A stretch of 64,000 nt of DNA from Chloroflexota bacterium (GCA_019247515.1 JAFAOS010000231.1:1-64000); one strand, 5' to 3'; numbered from the stretch's first letter, positions 8,695 to 18,182 are shown. Numbers and translations are program-made. Notes: generated by a model not told the origin, from the letters alone.

Positions 8695-9808
8695 GGTAGA
8701 GCACCTCCAGCGTGCGTTCGGCGGCACGCGCCCAGGTAAAGCGTTCAACAATTGACGTCTTCGAATTCGACCGCGCCATCACGGTTGTGAGCAGCGAATC
8801 GGCCCAGGCGCTCTGGTCCAGGGGTGGGACGTAATGGGCGGCATCGCCAACGAGCTCCCGAAAGACGGGCAGATCACTGGCGATGACTGGGGAACCGGAG
8901 GCCAGAGCCTCAATCAGCGGGAAACCAAAGCCCTCGCAGGTTGAAGGCACGGCGACCGCATGTGCGCCTCGGTACAGAGCGGCGAGCCTGGTGTCGGATA
9001 CGCCTTCGACAAACTGCACCTGGCCCGGAGGCGAGCACGCGGCTGCCAATGCGCGCAACTCCGCAGTGTATGGCGTTGTCCGGCCGACCATGACGAGGGA
9101 TGGTAATGCGCTTGATGCGGGCCATTCCGCCAAAACCGTACCGAACGCGCGCACCAGCGTATCGAGATTCTTGCGCGGTTCATGGGTGCTGACGCACAGC
9201 ACATATGGGCCGCTGATGCCAGCCTCGTGTGCGATTTCGGGCTCTTCGCTCGCCGCGGATACGGGGGTGAATATACCCGAGATCCCGTGGTGCACCACCG
9301 TGATGCGCGCTGCATCAACGCCGTAGGTCGCGACTACGGCATCCTTACAGGCTTGCGAAACCGCTACGACCTGGCTGGCAGTCCGCACCGCGACGCCAGT
9401 GCGAGTGTCCATCGCCCGCCCTCCATCTGCGAAATACTGCTGGTGGGAGCGGAAGCACACGTCATGCACAGTAACCACTGCTGGAGATGACAATCGACTG
9501 GGCACCACCGACCATGGAAAGAACAGCACGTCGGGGCGGGCCAGACGCGCGGCAAGAGAGAAGTATGAATTGAGCCACAGGCGTCCGCCTTCTGCGCGCA
9601 TTCCGAGGCGGCTCACAACCGGGTTTGGCGCACACCAGGAAATCCGTCCGCCAACTGGCATATCCGTCGGCTGCGCGCCAGGTGCGCACAAGACGAATTG
9701 CGGTCCGTCAGGCCGGCGTGCCCACTCGCGTACCAGTTCACGCAAGTATCGAGCGATGCTGGACCTGGGCGCAGCAGTGAGGAATCTTGCATCCACAAAC
9801 ACCCGCAT
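8681..9808 (-). CDS. Glycosyltransferase family 1/4 (GT-B)
   Basis: This 375-residue GT-B enzyme starts MRVFVDARFLTAAPRSSIAR, the usual N-terminal strand and glycine-poor loop of GT4 enzymes, continues with VTVHDVCF and VVAVSQACKDAVV, and has the C-terminal donor site YVLCVSTHEPRKNLDTLVRA and AVAVPSTCEGFGFPLIEALA with the conserved E-x7-E pair. It is probably a mannosyl- or rhamnosyltransferase-type enzyme acting in the cytoplasm on lipid-linked repeat units. The ATG at 9808 lies seven bases after the flippase stop. A longer frame to 10129 only reads through the flippase gene. Confidence 0.85.
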   Translation of the reverse strand: MRVFVDARFLTAAPRSSIARYLRELVREWARRPDGPQFVLCAPGAQPTDMPVGGRISWCAPNPVVSRLGMRAEGGRLWLNSYFSLAARLARPDVLFFPWSVVPSRLSSPAVVTVHDVCFRSHQQYFADGGRAMDTRTGVAVRTASQVVAVSQACKDAVVATYGVDAARITVVHHGISGIFTPVSAASEEPEIAHEAGISGPYVLCVSTHEPRKNLDTLVRAFGTVLAEWPASSALPSLVMVGRTTPYTAELRALAAACSPPGQVQFVEGVSDTRLAALYRGAHAVAVPSTCEGFGFPLIEALASGSPVIASDLPVFRELVGDAAHYVPPLDQSAWADSLLTTVMARSNSKTSIVERFTWARAAERTLEVLYRAAV

Positions 9809-9815
9809 CAAGAAC

Positions 9816-11351
9816 TCACGCGGATACCGCGGCGGGCTGCCAGAACCGTAGCCGGGCCTCGCCCGCCCACAAAATAATCGCGACGTAGACGACGAGCCCG
9901 AGCAGGCCGCCGACCAGGAGCCCGGGCACATCACTGAGGCGCTGCAGACGCGTCGGCACGATCGCCAGCCAAGCCAGGCTGGCCGCGGCCGAGCCGACGA
10001 CTGCCCACCCGAGCGTTCGCCACGGTATTCTCCAGGCAAAAATGCCCGAGCGGCGCGACAGGTAGTAAATGAGCGCCGCGTAGCTCGTGTAGCCGACAAC
10101 GGTTGCCAGCGCACCACCGATATACCCAACCGTGAGGGTCAACCCAATTGCCGCAAGTACGTTGGCGACCCCGGCAATAGCCAGGGCAAATGTGATCACC
10201 CACGTGTTCCGCGCCAATTCGAAGCACTTGTGGCCGTACTGGCTTGCCGCGTACACGAGGATAGACACGGCAGTCAGTGGCAGGACAACGTGCCCAGCGG
10301 CGTACGTGTCCCCGAGCAGTAGCCCGGAGACCAACTCTCCGCGCACCAGCGTGAACGCGGTGAGAGGCATGCCTAGCAGGACTAACCAGCGCAAAGCAGA
10401 CCCGATGAGCGATAGCGTCTCAGATCGGTCTCCACGCTCCCAAGCGGCCATTATGGGTGGGTGCGCCGCGTAAATGAGTGGCGCCTGAACGAGGATCAAG
10501 AGTTTTTCCGCAATGGAGTAGTTGGTACTGTACAGAGCCAGCGGAGCCGCTCCCAGGAAACCTGCGATGGCGTAGCGGTCCGAGTACTGGAGAACCTGCG
10601 AGCCGACTTCGGATGCGGAGAGCGGCAGACCGAACGTGGCCGCGTCACGCCCAATGCCTATGACCTCAGCGCGATTGGGGGGCGCTTCGTTGGTTGTGGC
10701 GCGCGGTCGACCTTGTGCGAACAGGACCCAGCGCAGGAATATCGCCGCCGCGGTACCCCACAGTAGCGCCGGCAACGGTTCAAGTACCAGCATCAGGGCG
10801 AGCGGGAAGGCGAACCTGGCTACGGCGGTCAACGAATGGAAGGTGCTGTAGCGCGCCGGCTGAAATGTCGCCAGCAGCGCGGCTTCGGGAGCGCCGCCCG
10901 CCACCGTAAATAGTGTGATGGCTGCGGCGGGCACGATCAGCCAGGACCGGAATTCCTCGCCGCCGAATCCGCACCAGAGCAACACGCCGATGCAAGTTGC
11001 CGCGACCAGCCCCGAGACAACCGCCAGACCAAACGTCGTCAGTAAAAAGACCTGAGTGCGGTGATCTCGCATGCGCTGCGGGTAAAAGCGGAGGACTGCC
11101 TGCTGCAGCCATTGACTGCACGGAGTGCCAATGCTGGTCGCCAGCGCCGTTGCGAGCAGAAACGCCCCGAGGACCTCTGGGGAAGTCACCCTGGCAAACA
11201 CTATCGTCGACAGTGTCCCAAACGCGATGGGTACGACCAGGCCCGGAACGTATCGCGCCACGTCGTGTGACAGGCGCCGTCGACCAACCTTCGCCGACGG
11301 TGTGGACTCGTCCGTGCCGGGGCCCGCGGCGACCGGATCGGCGCCGATCAT
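9816..11351 (-). CDS. Wzx-like polysaccharide flippase (second copy)
   Basis: A 511-residue multi-pass membrane protein of the MOP flippase superfamily, recognisably paralogous to the product at 5082-6596 (shared LYSTNYSIAEKLLILVQAP, ASQYGHKCFELA and VGYIGGALATVVGY). The N-terminus has a charged cytoplasmic stretch of about 30 residues before the first helix. Its ATG overlaps the methyltransferase stop by four bases (11348-11351). It is the flippase embedded in the biosynthetic operon, so it is the better candidate for exporting this operon's repeat unit; the outlying copy may export another glycan or a different intermediate. Confidence 0.87.
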   Translation of the reverse strand: MIGADPVAAGPGTDESTPSAKVGRRRLSHDVARYVPGLVVPIAFGTLSTIVFARVTSPEVLGAFLLATALATSIGTPCSQWLQQAVLRFYPQRMRDHRTQVFLLTTFGLAVVSGLVAATCIGVLLWCGFGGEEFRSWLIVPAAAITLFTVAGGAPEAALLATFQPARYSTFHSLTAVARFAFPLALMLVLEPLPALLWGTAAAIFLRWVLFAQGRPRATTNEAPPNRAEVIGIGRDAATFGLPLSASEVGSQVLQYSDRYAIAGFLGAAPLALYSTNYSIAEKLLILVQAPLIYAAHPPIMAAWERGDRSETLSLIGSALRWLVLLGMPLTAFTLVRGELVSGLLLGDTYAAGHVVLPLTAVSILVYAASQYGHKCFELARNTWVITFALAIAGVANVLAAIGLTLTVGYIGGALATVVGYTSYAALIYYLSRRSGIFAWRIPWRTLGWAVVGSAAASLAWLAIVPTRLQRLSDVPGLLVGGLLGLVVYVAIILWAGEARLRFWQPAAVSA

Positions 11352-12121
11352 CGTGGCCGATGCGTGAGTCCGGGCTGCGGCCGCTCGGCAAGCAATGCCC
11401 AGTAGGCGCCTTCGGGCAGTGCAATGCAGCGCAGCTCAATCCGCGCGTAGCCGATCGACGCGAGCGTCCGCAGCAGCCAGTCCCCGTCGTAGCTGACCAG
11501 CCGTGCGAACAGCTGCTGGCCGCCGGCTTGCAGCCGACGCCGCTTGAACCACGCCGCAGTCGCGCCAATCTTCCGGCGTGCGCCGTAAATCGCGCCGAAT
11601 ATCGTCGGCGCCCACGGCCACCTGTGCACGGGCAGCTGAACAAACATGGTGCCACCTGGCTCGAGCACGCGGTAAATTTCTTCCCAATAGATCAGGCTGT
11701 CGTCCACCGCCTCAAAGTGTTGAAAAACATGGGAAGAGAAGACTGCCGAAGCAGATTCGCTGGGCACCGGAATAGTCTGGCCCTCGGTCACGAAATACGA
11801 GACTCGTTCCGACGGAGTAACGCGCGCTCGCGCATACGCAATCATCTCGGGTGAGACGTCCAGCGCGTAAACGTGGTCAAATGTATGTACAAGTTGCTGG
11901 GTGATGCGACCTGCGCCACATCCGATCTCGACGCAGCTCGAGGTTCGCAGGCCATACGTTTGCCACTGACTCAGGTGCTCGGACCATTCGTGCGCCCCGA
12001 GCGCGTAGAACTCGGAGTCTGTCCATGGCTGGCTGTCAAGGCGGCTCTTACCCGGTAGCGTCGAGACGCCATACAGAGGGTCGATTCGGCCCCAATGACG
12101 CCATTCAATATTTGATCGCAT
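11348..12121 (-). CDS. Class I SAM-dependent methyltransferase
   Basis: The 257-residue product has the class I motif I CVEIGCGAGRITQQL, motif II VYALDVSPEMIAYARARV, and a later VFSSHVFQHFEAVDD with YRVLEPGGTMFVQLP, the standard methyltransferase type 11 order. It most likely methylates a sugar or lipid carrier in the glycan pathway, judged by position between two glycosyltransferases and the flippase. The stop is overlapped by the flippase start. The upstream glycosyltransferase ends 30 bases before its ATG. Confidence 0.8.
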   Translation of the reverse strand: MRSNIEWRHWGRIDPLYGVSTLPGKSRLDSQPWTDSEFYALGAHEWSEHLSQWQTYGLRTSSCVEIGCGAGRITQQLVHTFDHVYALDVSPEMIAYARARVTPSERVSYFVTEGQTIPVPSESASAVFSSHVFQHFEAVDDSLIYWEEIYRVLEPGGTMFVQLPVHRWPWAPTIFGAIYGARRKIGATAAWFKRRRLQAGGQQLFARLVSYDGDWLLRTLASIGYARIELRCIALPEGAYWALLAERPQPGLTHRPR

Positions 12122-12151
12122 CCTGCAAACCTGTGCCTATTGTGTAATCCG

Positions 12152-12988
12152 TCAGGCCAGACGCCATCGAAATGAGGCGCTCTTGGCGAAAAATACTCGC
12201 CGAGAATCAACCTCGCTTGCGTCGTACACGGCGTAGACGATCGGCATCCGTTCGAAATACGCCCCATACAGCAGCTTTATGGCCCATCTCACAAGACGCA
12301 ATGGACGGCTCAAAGTGAGTACCCACCGCGGTCGCGTCGCGCGCATCTTCATGCCTTCCTGGCGCGCTTGAGGATTCTGGCCCCGGTTGGCTCCCGTCAT
12401 CGTGAACGCAGACAGATACCTGCGGCAAAACGCGAAGCGGTATTTCTTGCGGAGCAGGCGCGCCACGAACTCCTGGTCGCCGACGTCCCTGAGCGTCGGG
12501 TCGAACAGCTCACCACTGTCGACGATCCGTCGTCGAAAGAAGAACGAACTCGAATGAAATTGCAGATGCGCCGACAGCAACAGGGGCAGTGGAAAAGGGT
12601 ACGCCTTGCGATAGGCGATCAAAGAGCCGTCTGGCCTGATCAGGAGCGTGTCACCCGCCACCACGTCGATGTGCGGGTGAGTGTCAAAGAACTCTTTGAC
12701 AAAGCTCAAGGTTCCTGGAAGGTACTGCTCGTCGCAGTTCAGGTAGGACACCAGCTCGCCGCGCGCGAGCCGCAATCCCTTGTTGATCGCATCGTACATT
12801 CCCTGGTCCGGCTGGACCACGCCGACCACACTCGGTGAGGATCGGAGCCACTCGGCAGAGCCGTCGCGGGAACCACCGTCCATGACGATGTGCTCGAAGC
12901 TCACGCCTTTCTGATCCGCGATCGAGGCGTGGCAGCGCCGCAGGTAATCGAGCATGTTGAGACTGGGTGTGATGATCGAGATATCCAC
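12152..12988 (-). CDS. Glycosyltransferase family 2 (GT-A)
   Basis: The 278-residue protein opens directly with the GT2 fold, VDISIITPSLNMLDYLRR, followed by HIVMDGGSRDGSAEWL, the DQGMYDAINKGLRLARGE helix and LNCDEQYLPG in place of the usual DxD, and a C-terminal amphipathic region. WcaA-like family members transfer hexoses to lipid-linked oligosaccharides. The open frame runs to 13330, but the first 114 residues only shadow the neighbouring glycosyltransferase gene in another frame; I start at GTG 12988, where the domain begins. The Shine-Dalgarno is weak. NCDE instead of DxD is notable but common in this subgroup. Confidence 0.82.
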   Translation of the reverse strand: MDISIITPSLNMLDYLRRCHASIADQKGVSFEHIVMDGGSRDGSAEWLRSSPSVVGVVQPDQGMYDAINKGLRLARGELVSYLNCDEQYLPGTLSFVKEFFDTHPHIDVVAGDTLLIRPDGSLIAYRKAYPFPLPLLLSAHLQFHSSSFFFRRRIVDSGELFDPTLRDVGDQEFVARLLRKKYRFAFCRRYLSAFTMTGANRGQNPQARQEGMKMRATRPRWVLTLSRPLRLVRWAIKLLYGAYFERMPIVYAVYDASEVDSRRVFFAKSASFRWRLA

Positions 12989-13029
12989 GTGGTCAGACTC
13001 TAGTGTGGGCTCTGCTGGCAATCGAGGGC

Positions 13030-14082
13030 TTATACCACGACAAAGCCATAGCGGTGCCCCATAGTCGTCAGGCGATCGAGGAGCCAGCCGGGTGCAAGAA
13101 TGGCTCCAAGAGCGACGAACACTCGCCAGCTCCCGAGCACGGTGCGTCGGCTGTACGATGCGGCCTGCCAGATGTCGCGCAACGCCGCGCGCACGCCGCC
13201 ACCATTGACAGCGCGGCGCTGCAGCAAAGCGCGATGCAAAAAGGCGCGCGAGATCGCCGCCGAGATTCTTTCCCGCTCCTGACAGGAAACGCGTCGTCGG
13301 GCTTCGTGAGCGTGCAATGCCGATAGCCATGCTGCGCCGAAGTCGACCATGGCGCTGCGACTCTGCATGTGTCGCTTGATCAGTTTGCCAGTAATGGAGT
13401 TCCCGCGTACGGTGTAGTTGAGCAGCGGAGTATCGATATACTCCACATTGCCATACGCCGCAAGTCGCATCACCAGCTCCAGATCATGACTCAGGCCCAT
13501 CTCGGGTCGAAAGGCGCCGATCTCGGCTAGCAGCTCCCGCGGCATCGCCACCGAACCCATCATCCAGGGCGGGATGCCGGGCGCGGTGTTGACAGCCAGC
13601 CAGGTGGCGGCATCGTAGTGCCCGTCAGGAATTTGCTGGAAATGAAACGGTCGGTACGTCGTGTAATCGCCGCGCAGAATGTCCGTAGGTCGTCCCTTCG
13701 GATCCACCCGCCGGCACGCCGTAACAACCATGGCCAGTCCGACGTTGCTCCTCGCTGCCTGTTCGATCCGTTGCGCGATTTTACCGAGACAACAGCGGTC
13801 CAGGCGATCGTCAGCGCTCAGCAGCAGAATCCAGTCGTTGCGGCATAAAGACATCGTGCGGTTGTGGTTTTCCGACGCCCCGACGTGCGTCGACCAGCGA
13901 TGATACCGAATGCGGCTATCCGCGTACTGTCCGACGATCGCTGCGAGATCGGTATCGGATTGGTTGTCGCCGATAACCAGCTCCCAATCCGCGTGCGTCT
14001 GACCCAGAACACTCTCGATCGCCCCAGCCAACCACTCGTCGTCGTTCCACACCGGAATTGCGATCGAAAACGACGTCGTCAT
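13030..14082 (-). CDS. Glycosyltransferase family 2 (GT-A)
   Basis: A 350-residue GT2 enzyme: FSIAIPVWNDDEWLAGAIES, WELVIGDNQSDTDLAAIV, NHNRTMSLCRNDWILLLSADDRL with the metal-binding DD, and a later GLSHDLELVMRLAAYG. It should act on the cytoplasmic face, adding one sugar from a nucleotide donor. Its ATG overlaps the stop of the DUF362 gene by four bases (14079-14082), so the two are translationally coupled. The last 60 residues are Arg-rich and hydrophobic and may associate with the membrane. Confidence 0.84.
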   Translation of the reverse strand: MTTSFSIAIPVWNDDEWLAGAIESVLGQTHADWELVIGDNQSDTDLAAIVGQYADSRIRYHRWSTHVGASENHNRTMSLCRNDWILLLSADDRLDRCCLGKIAQRIEQAARSNVGLAMVVTACRRVDPKGRPTDILRGDYTTYRPFHFQQIPDGHYDAATWLAVNTAPGIPPWMMGSVAMPRELLAEIGAFRPEMGLSHDLELVMRLAAYGNVEYIDTPLLNYTVRGNSITGKLIKRHMQSRSAMVDFGAAWLSALHAHEARRRVSCQERERISAAISRAFLHRALLQRRAVNGGGVRAALRDIWQAASYSRRTVLGSWRVFVALGAILAPGWLLDRLTTMGHRYGFVVV

Positions 14083-15158
14083 ACTGTTTCCCGCGTGATC
14101 GGCTGTGTCGACGCGTCAACCGGTTCAACATCGAGGGTATGTTCGGGCGCTCCATAATCATAGAACGGCTTGCGGAAGACATACAGCAGCCGGTGCAGGA
14201 TGTCGGCGAACGGGGAGTAGTAGGCGAGATAGGCGATCCTGGACGATCTGAAAGCCAGCACTCCTGGATAGTCTGTCCACGCGCGCTTCAAGTAGAAGCG
14301 CTCACGTTGGAACGGTCTCGTCTCCTGGTTCAGATCAATCTCGGATGTGCTGGTGACGGTCCCTTCGTGCGCCCCCGCGTATCGCAGATAGTAGACATCG
14401 GCGGGACGAATGCGCATGAGCTCGCAACCCACCACGTCTGCAGCGTAGACGTCGTCAGCCACCATCACCCAGTCGAGGTCGACCACATCCCCAAGCATGG
14501 GTCCGCTGCGATTCAGGCCGTACTTGCCGTCGACGACGGCTATCGAGGGTCGAAGCAGCGAGTTGACCTCGAAGATCACCTTCTCGAACATCGGGTGCAA
14601 TCGCAACCGCATATTCGGCTCAGGAATGCACCCCCACTGATTCTTCACGGCCATGCTTATACGCGTATTCATGTGCGTCTTTGGCACGGGCACGGTTACG
14701 AACAGGTCGACGTTGTCGAGAAGCAGCTCGGACATCGGCACGGCATGTTGACGGCCGCGGTAATTGAACGCTACCGAACGGTATGGACAATGGCTCAGAT
14801 TGACGATCTGAATTCCATAACGCCGCTGCAGCTCCCTGAGCCCGATCGCGTCGAAGACGTGATCGATGCTGAAGCGGTTGTAGCCTCCCGAATCAGCCTC
14901 GCCCACGATGATCCGATTGGTGTAATCGCGCAAGGCGATAACGACGTCCTCCAGGCACTGGGGATTGGTCATCACCCCCTTGCGAAACACCGGAAACGTG
15001 AGATTGGGCTTTATGAACACCGTGTCTCCCCACCGAAGTCGTGAAGCCAGACCAATCCAGTCCAGACCCACTCGAACTGGCGTCAGGTAGTCCGACTCCA
15101 GTCGGTCGAGATAGACTCGGGGACGAGGCGCGCCGCTCACCGGTCTGGCCTGGTTCAC
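14079..15158 (-). CDS. DUF362-domain protein
   Basis: The 359-residue product contains a DUF362-type core: DTVFIKPNLTFP, an IIVGEADSGGYNRFS region, LLLDNVDLFVTVPVPKTHMNT, then SMAVKNQWGCIPEPN and PSIAVVDGKYGLNRSGP. The chemistry of this family is not established; members occur in sugar and cofactor loci. The GTG at 15158 has GGAGG just upstream and overlaps the preceding stop by four bases (GTGA). An upstream extension to 15275 is rejected because it lies in the neighbour. Its place between glycosyltransferases suggests a modification step of the glycan, but no reaction can be assigned. No 4Fe-4S ferredoxin motif is present. Confidence 0.75.
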   Translation of the reverse strand: MNQARPVSGAPRPRVYLDRLESDYLTPVRVGLDWIGLASRLRWGDTVFIKPNLTFPVFRKGVMTNPQCLEDVVIALRDYTNRIIVGEADSGGYNRFSIDHVFDAIGLRELQRRYGIQIVNLSHCPYRSVAFNYRGRQHAVPMSELLLDNVDLFVTVPVPKTHMNTRISMAVKNQWGCIPEPNMRLRLHPMFEKVIFEVNSLLRPSIAVVDGKYGLNRSGPMLGDVVDLDWVMVADDVYAADVVGCELMRIRPADVYYLRYAGAHEGTVTSTSEIDLNQETRPFQRERFYLKRAWTDYPGVLAFRSSRIAYLAYYSPFADILHRLLYVFRKPFYDYGAPEHTLDVEPVDASTQPITRETV

Positions 15159-16360
15159 GCCGCCTCCAGGGCGCTGCGAGGCCGAAGGCCCGTGGCCTGC
15201 TGGTAGACACTCAACAGGGATTCGGCGTTTGCCGCCGCGGAATACCGCTGCTCGAAGGCCCGGCGCGCGGGCCACCGCATGGCAGCGCTTTGCTCTGGAC
15301 GAACCGCCAGTTGCGCCAATTTGTCGAGCAGGTCGCGCGCGTCATGCGCGTCGAAAAGCAATCCGGTTCGGCCTTCTTCCACGATTTCGGGTGTTGCCCC
15401 CAGCCGCGAAGCCAGCACCGGCACGCCGTGGGCGTACGCTTCAATGAGCACGCGCCCAAACGTCTCGTAGGTGATCGACGGCAGCATGAGAAAGCAGGCG
15501 CGCCGCAGCAATTCTGCCACTTCTGCCGGGGTCTTTCGTCCCGCGAACCGCACATTCGGCTTCCGAAGCCGATGTGCCTGCTGCTCCAACTCCGCGCGCA
15601 GCGGGCCATCTCCAATGATGACCAGTGGCATCCACTCCGGGTGCCATACGTCGATAACGGTCTGAAGACCTTTTTCCTGGGATAGCCTTCCTACATAAAC
15701 GGCGACGTCACGCTCCGCCGGACTGAAGCCAGGATCATCGGTCACGAAATGTGGCTTGACAACAATCCGCTCTTCCGAGATACCCCAGCCGCGCAGTTTG
15801 GCGTGCACAAACCGACTCGGCGCGATGTACAGCGTCGGCAGCGACCATGCTCGGCGCCAGGCGTTGATGGTCTGCGCCAGACCGAGCGCCGCCGATTGCA
15901 CGTGCGAACCCCGATAGCAACCGAAGCGGATCCCGTTCAGGTGCCAACCAGGTCGACACTGCTCGCAAATCTGACCGCCGCGCAACAGTTGTCCCTGGAG
16001 ACAACCAATTCGGAAATCGTGCACGGTTTGGACCAGCGCTACACCCTCGTGCCTGGCGGCCCAGTACGCGGATGGGCCAATCATCGGCCAGAGATTGTGG
16101 CAATGAACAAGTTCGATCTTCTCGCGCTGGATGATCCGACGGATGTCTCTATATGCTCCGCGATTAAAGACCAGTTCATTCGGCCGACGCTTCACATGCC
16201 GAACCCGATTGGGGTCATTGCTGTCGTATACAAGCGACTCAACATGAGCCCCACGAGTCCGCATGAGATCGATCTCCGCATACGCGGTGAAGTCCTCACC
16301 ACCGAGGTGTTGAAACTGGTTATGAACCACGAGAACACGTGGCCAGGACCTTGTGTGCAC
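15155..16360 (-). CDS. Glycosyltransferase family 4 with Cys-rich insert
   Basis: This 401-residue GT-B enzyme starts VLVVHNQFQHLGGEDFTAYA and has LVHCHNLWPMIGPSAYW, VQTVHDFRIGC, then a cysteine cluster (CLQGQLL, ICEQCRPG, RFGCYRG) typical of one GT4 subgroup, and a C-terminal donor site VAVYVGRLSQEKGLQTVID with MLPSITYETFGRVLIEAYA and GVPVLASRLGATPEIV. The E-x7-E pair lies in TYETFGRVLIEA. It probably begins or extends the repeat unit. The start is a GTG thirteen bases after the GMC gene; the stop overlaps the next start. The cysteines may hold a structural zinc. Confidence 0.85.
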   Translation of the reverse strand: MHTRSWPRVLVVHNQFQHLGGEDFTAYAEIDLMRTRGAHVESLVYDSNDPNRVRHVKRRPNELVFNRGAYRDIRRIIQREKIELVHCHNLWPMIGPSAYWAARHEGVALVQTVHDFRIGCLQGQLLRGGQICEQCRPGWHLNGIRFGCYRGSHVQSAALGLAQTINAWRRAWSLPTLYIAPSRFVHAKLRGWGISEERIVVKPHFVTDDPGFSPAERDVAVYVGRLSQEKGLQTVIDVWHPEWMPLVIIGDGPLRAELEQQAHRLRKPNVRFAGRKTPAEVAELLRRACFLMLPSITYETFGRVLIEAYAHGVPVLASRLGATPEIVEEGRTGLLFDAHDARDLLDKLAQLAVRPEQSAAMRWPARRAFEQRYSAAANAESLLSVYQQATGLRPRSALEAA

Positions 16361-16373
16361 AGGAGTCGGAATT

Positions 16374-17984
16374 CTAACAGATGTTCACGGGCGGCCCGTT
16401 GCACAGTTGATCGCGAATGTGATCCGCGAGACGCAACGCGAGCGCGATGATCGTCAGGGTCGGATTGGCATAGCCACCTGTTGGAAAGGTAGCGCTGCCG
16501 GCGATGAAGAGATTAGCCATACCGAACACGCGGCAGTCAGGGTCTACAACGCCCTGAGTTGGGTCGCGATGCATACGCGTGGTACCCATGTGATGAAATC
16601 CACTGCGTAATTTTCGCGATTTGCCGTTGGAGTCGATCAAGCTGGTAACGTGACCAATTCCCGCGGCTTCCACCGCCGAGGCCAGAATCTCGTTAGCGCG
16701 GCGAATGCTGCGCAAATCAATCTCGCTTAGCTGCCAGTCAAGGCGGGCTTGTGGCGCTCCGAACTGGTCCCGCGTCGACCCGAGGACGACGCGGCTTTCC
16801 GGATTGGGCGACTGTTCACCGCATGCTGTCAGCACGAACTCCGCGCGAGACGTCCGCGCCTCGCCCAGCCGCCTCAGGCCAGTGAGTGCCACTGCACGCG
16901 CGCCGGCCAGCACGGTGCGGAGACGGTGCGGCCACTGGTAGGGGATGTGACGCGCGCGAATCGCCCAGCCAATCTGGCGTAACGCCATAACGCCTTTTGA
17001 ATGAAATTCGGGATAGCTGCGCCAGTGTGGCGGCACCTGGAACGCGCAGCGCACCATTCGCTCTTTCGCGAGTGTTTCGCTTGCAATACTGAGAAATCCT
17101 TCGATCGCTGTTGGCGGGGCGACCCGCTGCGAAGCATGCACGCTATAGAGCCGCATGCGCGCGGGGGCATCGTCCAGGTGCAGCACCGCGGATTCGAGGC
17201 GCGGATGGTCCATGAAGAACCGGCCGACCAGGTCGTGCTCCTGTCCCAGGCCCTTCGCATTCTGGCGGTTCGAGGCCAGCAGCAGGCGCGGCGCCTCCAC
17301 CCCGCCAACCGCAAGGACGAAAAACCGAGCGCCGACTCTGAACCGCGTACCACTCAATGTTCCAATGCGTACCGCCGTCGCGACTCGCGCGTTGTCGGTC
17401 GTTTCAATGTCGAGTACGTTGGCGTACAGCAGCGTGGTGATGTTGGGGGCGCTGAAGATGGCCTGCCGATATGCCCTGGCGAAGCGAGTCGGCGGGCTGA
17501 TCTGAAAGACGTGGGTGTTGATCCAGCGCGGGTCGAGCGGCAAGCGCTGGGCGTCGGACTCTTCCCAATCCTGTAGCTCATACGTTGGCGGACCGATCTC
17601 ACATACCGCTTGAGCGCGGGCGTAGTACGGATCGAGCACTGAACGACCGAAAGGCCAGCCGCTGAACGGCACCCAGTCGTGCGGCTCGAAATCGAAAGCG
17701 TCAAGTGGCCGGCAGGCGCCCTGCCAGATCGCGGTCGTGCCGCCAAAGCCGCGCACGCGGGTCTCGTCGAGCGGAAAACCGAAATCGCCGGCAAGCTCGC
17801 CCCTCGCCAGGGCCTGGGTGCGGCCGTCGTAGCGAATTCCGCCACTCTCGATCAGGCAGACCTTGAATGCCTGGCCCGTCAGCTCGCGCGCCATCGTGCA
17901 GCCAGCCGCACCCGCGCCAACGATGCAGACATCGGTTTCCAATGTCGTGCCATGTGGGATGCGCCGCGCGTCTATGAAAGGCAC
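16374..17984 (-). CDS. GMC-family FAD-dependent oxidoreductase
   Basis: The 536-residue enzyme has an N-terminal dinucleotide-binding motif VCIVGAGAAGCTMARELTG, a family FAD loop RGFGGTTAIWQGACRP, a mid-region VGGVEAPRLLLAS and a C-terminal GMC_oxred_C part with HHMGTTRMHRDP, VFGMANLFIAGSATFPTGG and NPTLTIIALALRLADHI. GMC enzymes oxidise alcohol groups of sugars or other alcohols; the His of the HHMG motif is in the usual catalytic region. As first gene of the glycan operon it may oxidise a sugar precursor. It is transcribed away from the palindrome-containing control region that it shares with the Wzc-like gene. Confidence 0.85.
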   Translation of the reverse strand: MPFIDARRIPHGTTLETDVCIVGAGAAGCTMARELTGQAFKVCLIESGGIRYDGRTQALARGELAGDFGFPLDETRVRGFGGTTAIWQGACRPLDAFDFEPHDWVPFSGWPFGRSVLDPYYARAQAVCEIGPPTYELQDWEESDAQRLPLDPRWINTHVFQISPPTRFARAYRQAIFSAPNITTLLYANVLDIETTDNARVATAVRIGTLSGTRFRVGARFFVLAVGGVEAPRLLLASNRQNAKGLGQEHDLVGRFFMDHPRLESAVLHLDDAPARMRLYSVHASQRVAPPTAIEGFLSIASETLAKERMVRCAFQVPPHWRSYPEFHSKGVMALRQIGWAIRARHIPYQWPHRLRTVLAGARAVALTGLRRLGEARTSRAEFVLTACGEQSPNPESRVVLGSTRDQFGAPQARLDWQLSEIDLRSIRRANEILASAVEAAGIGHVTSLIDSNGKSRKLRSGFHHMGTTRMHRDPTQGVVDPDCRVFGMANLFIAGSATFPTGGYANPTLTIIALALRLADHIRDQLCNGPPVNIC

Positions 17985-18135
17985 GGCACGGTCAGGTCAG
18001 GACGCCAGAGCAAGGATCGCACGCATTCAGTAATAACGCCGTCGCATGGCGGGTGAACGGTTCACGAACGGCATCGCGGAGAATACAGCCCGCGCGGCCG
18101 CCGCCGCAAAGATCCGACCAGCCCCACCTCGAGTT

Positions 18136-18146
18136 TTCGTAACGAA
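18136..18146. promoter_or_regulatory. Palindrome TTCGT-A-ACGAA, copy 1
   Basis: Five-base arms around a single central A, within TTTTCGTAACGAAT. It lies in the divergent control region between the glycan operon and the Wzc-like gene. Three further related sites were found (18183, 18363, 23259). This looks like an operator; the protein that binds it is not known. Confidence 0.5.
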
Positions 18147-18182
18147 TAACGTCCCTTGCCGAAAGACAACGAGCATCATTAA

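Noticed and set aside
12989-13330. N-terminal extension of the GT2 gene
   Set aside because: These residues lie in the neighbouring glycosyltransferase gene in another frame and do not resemble the family.
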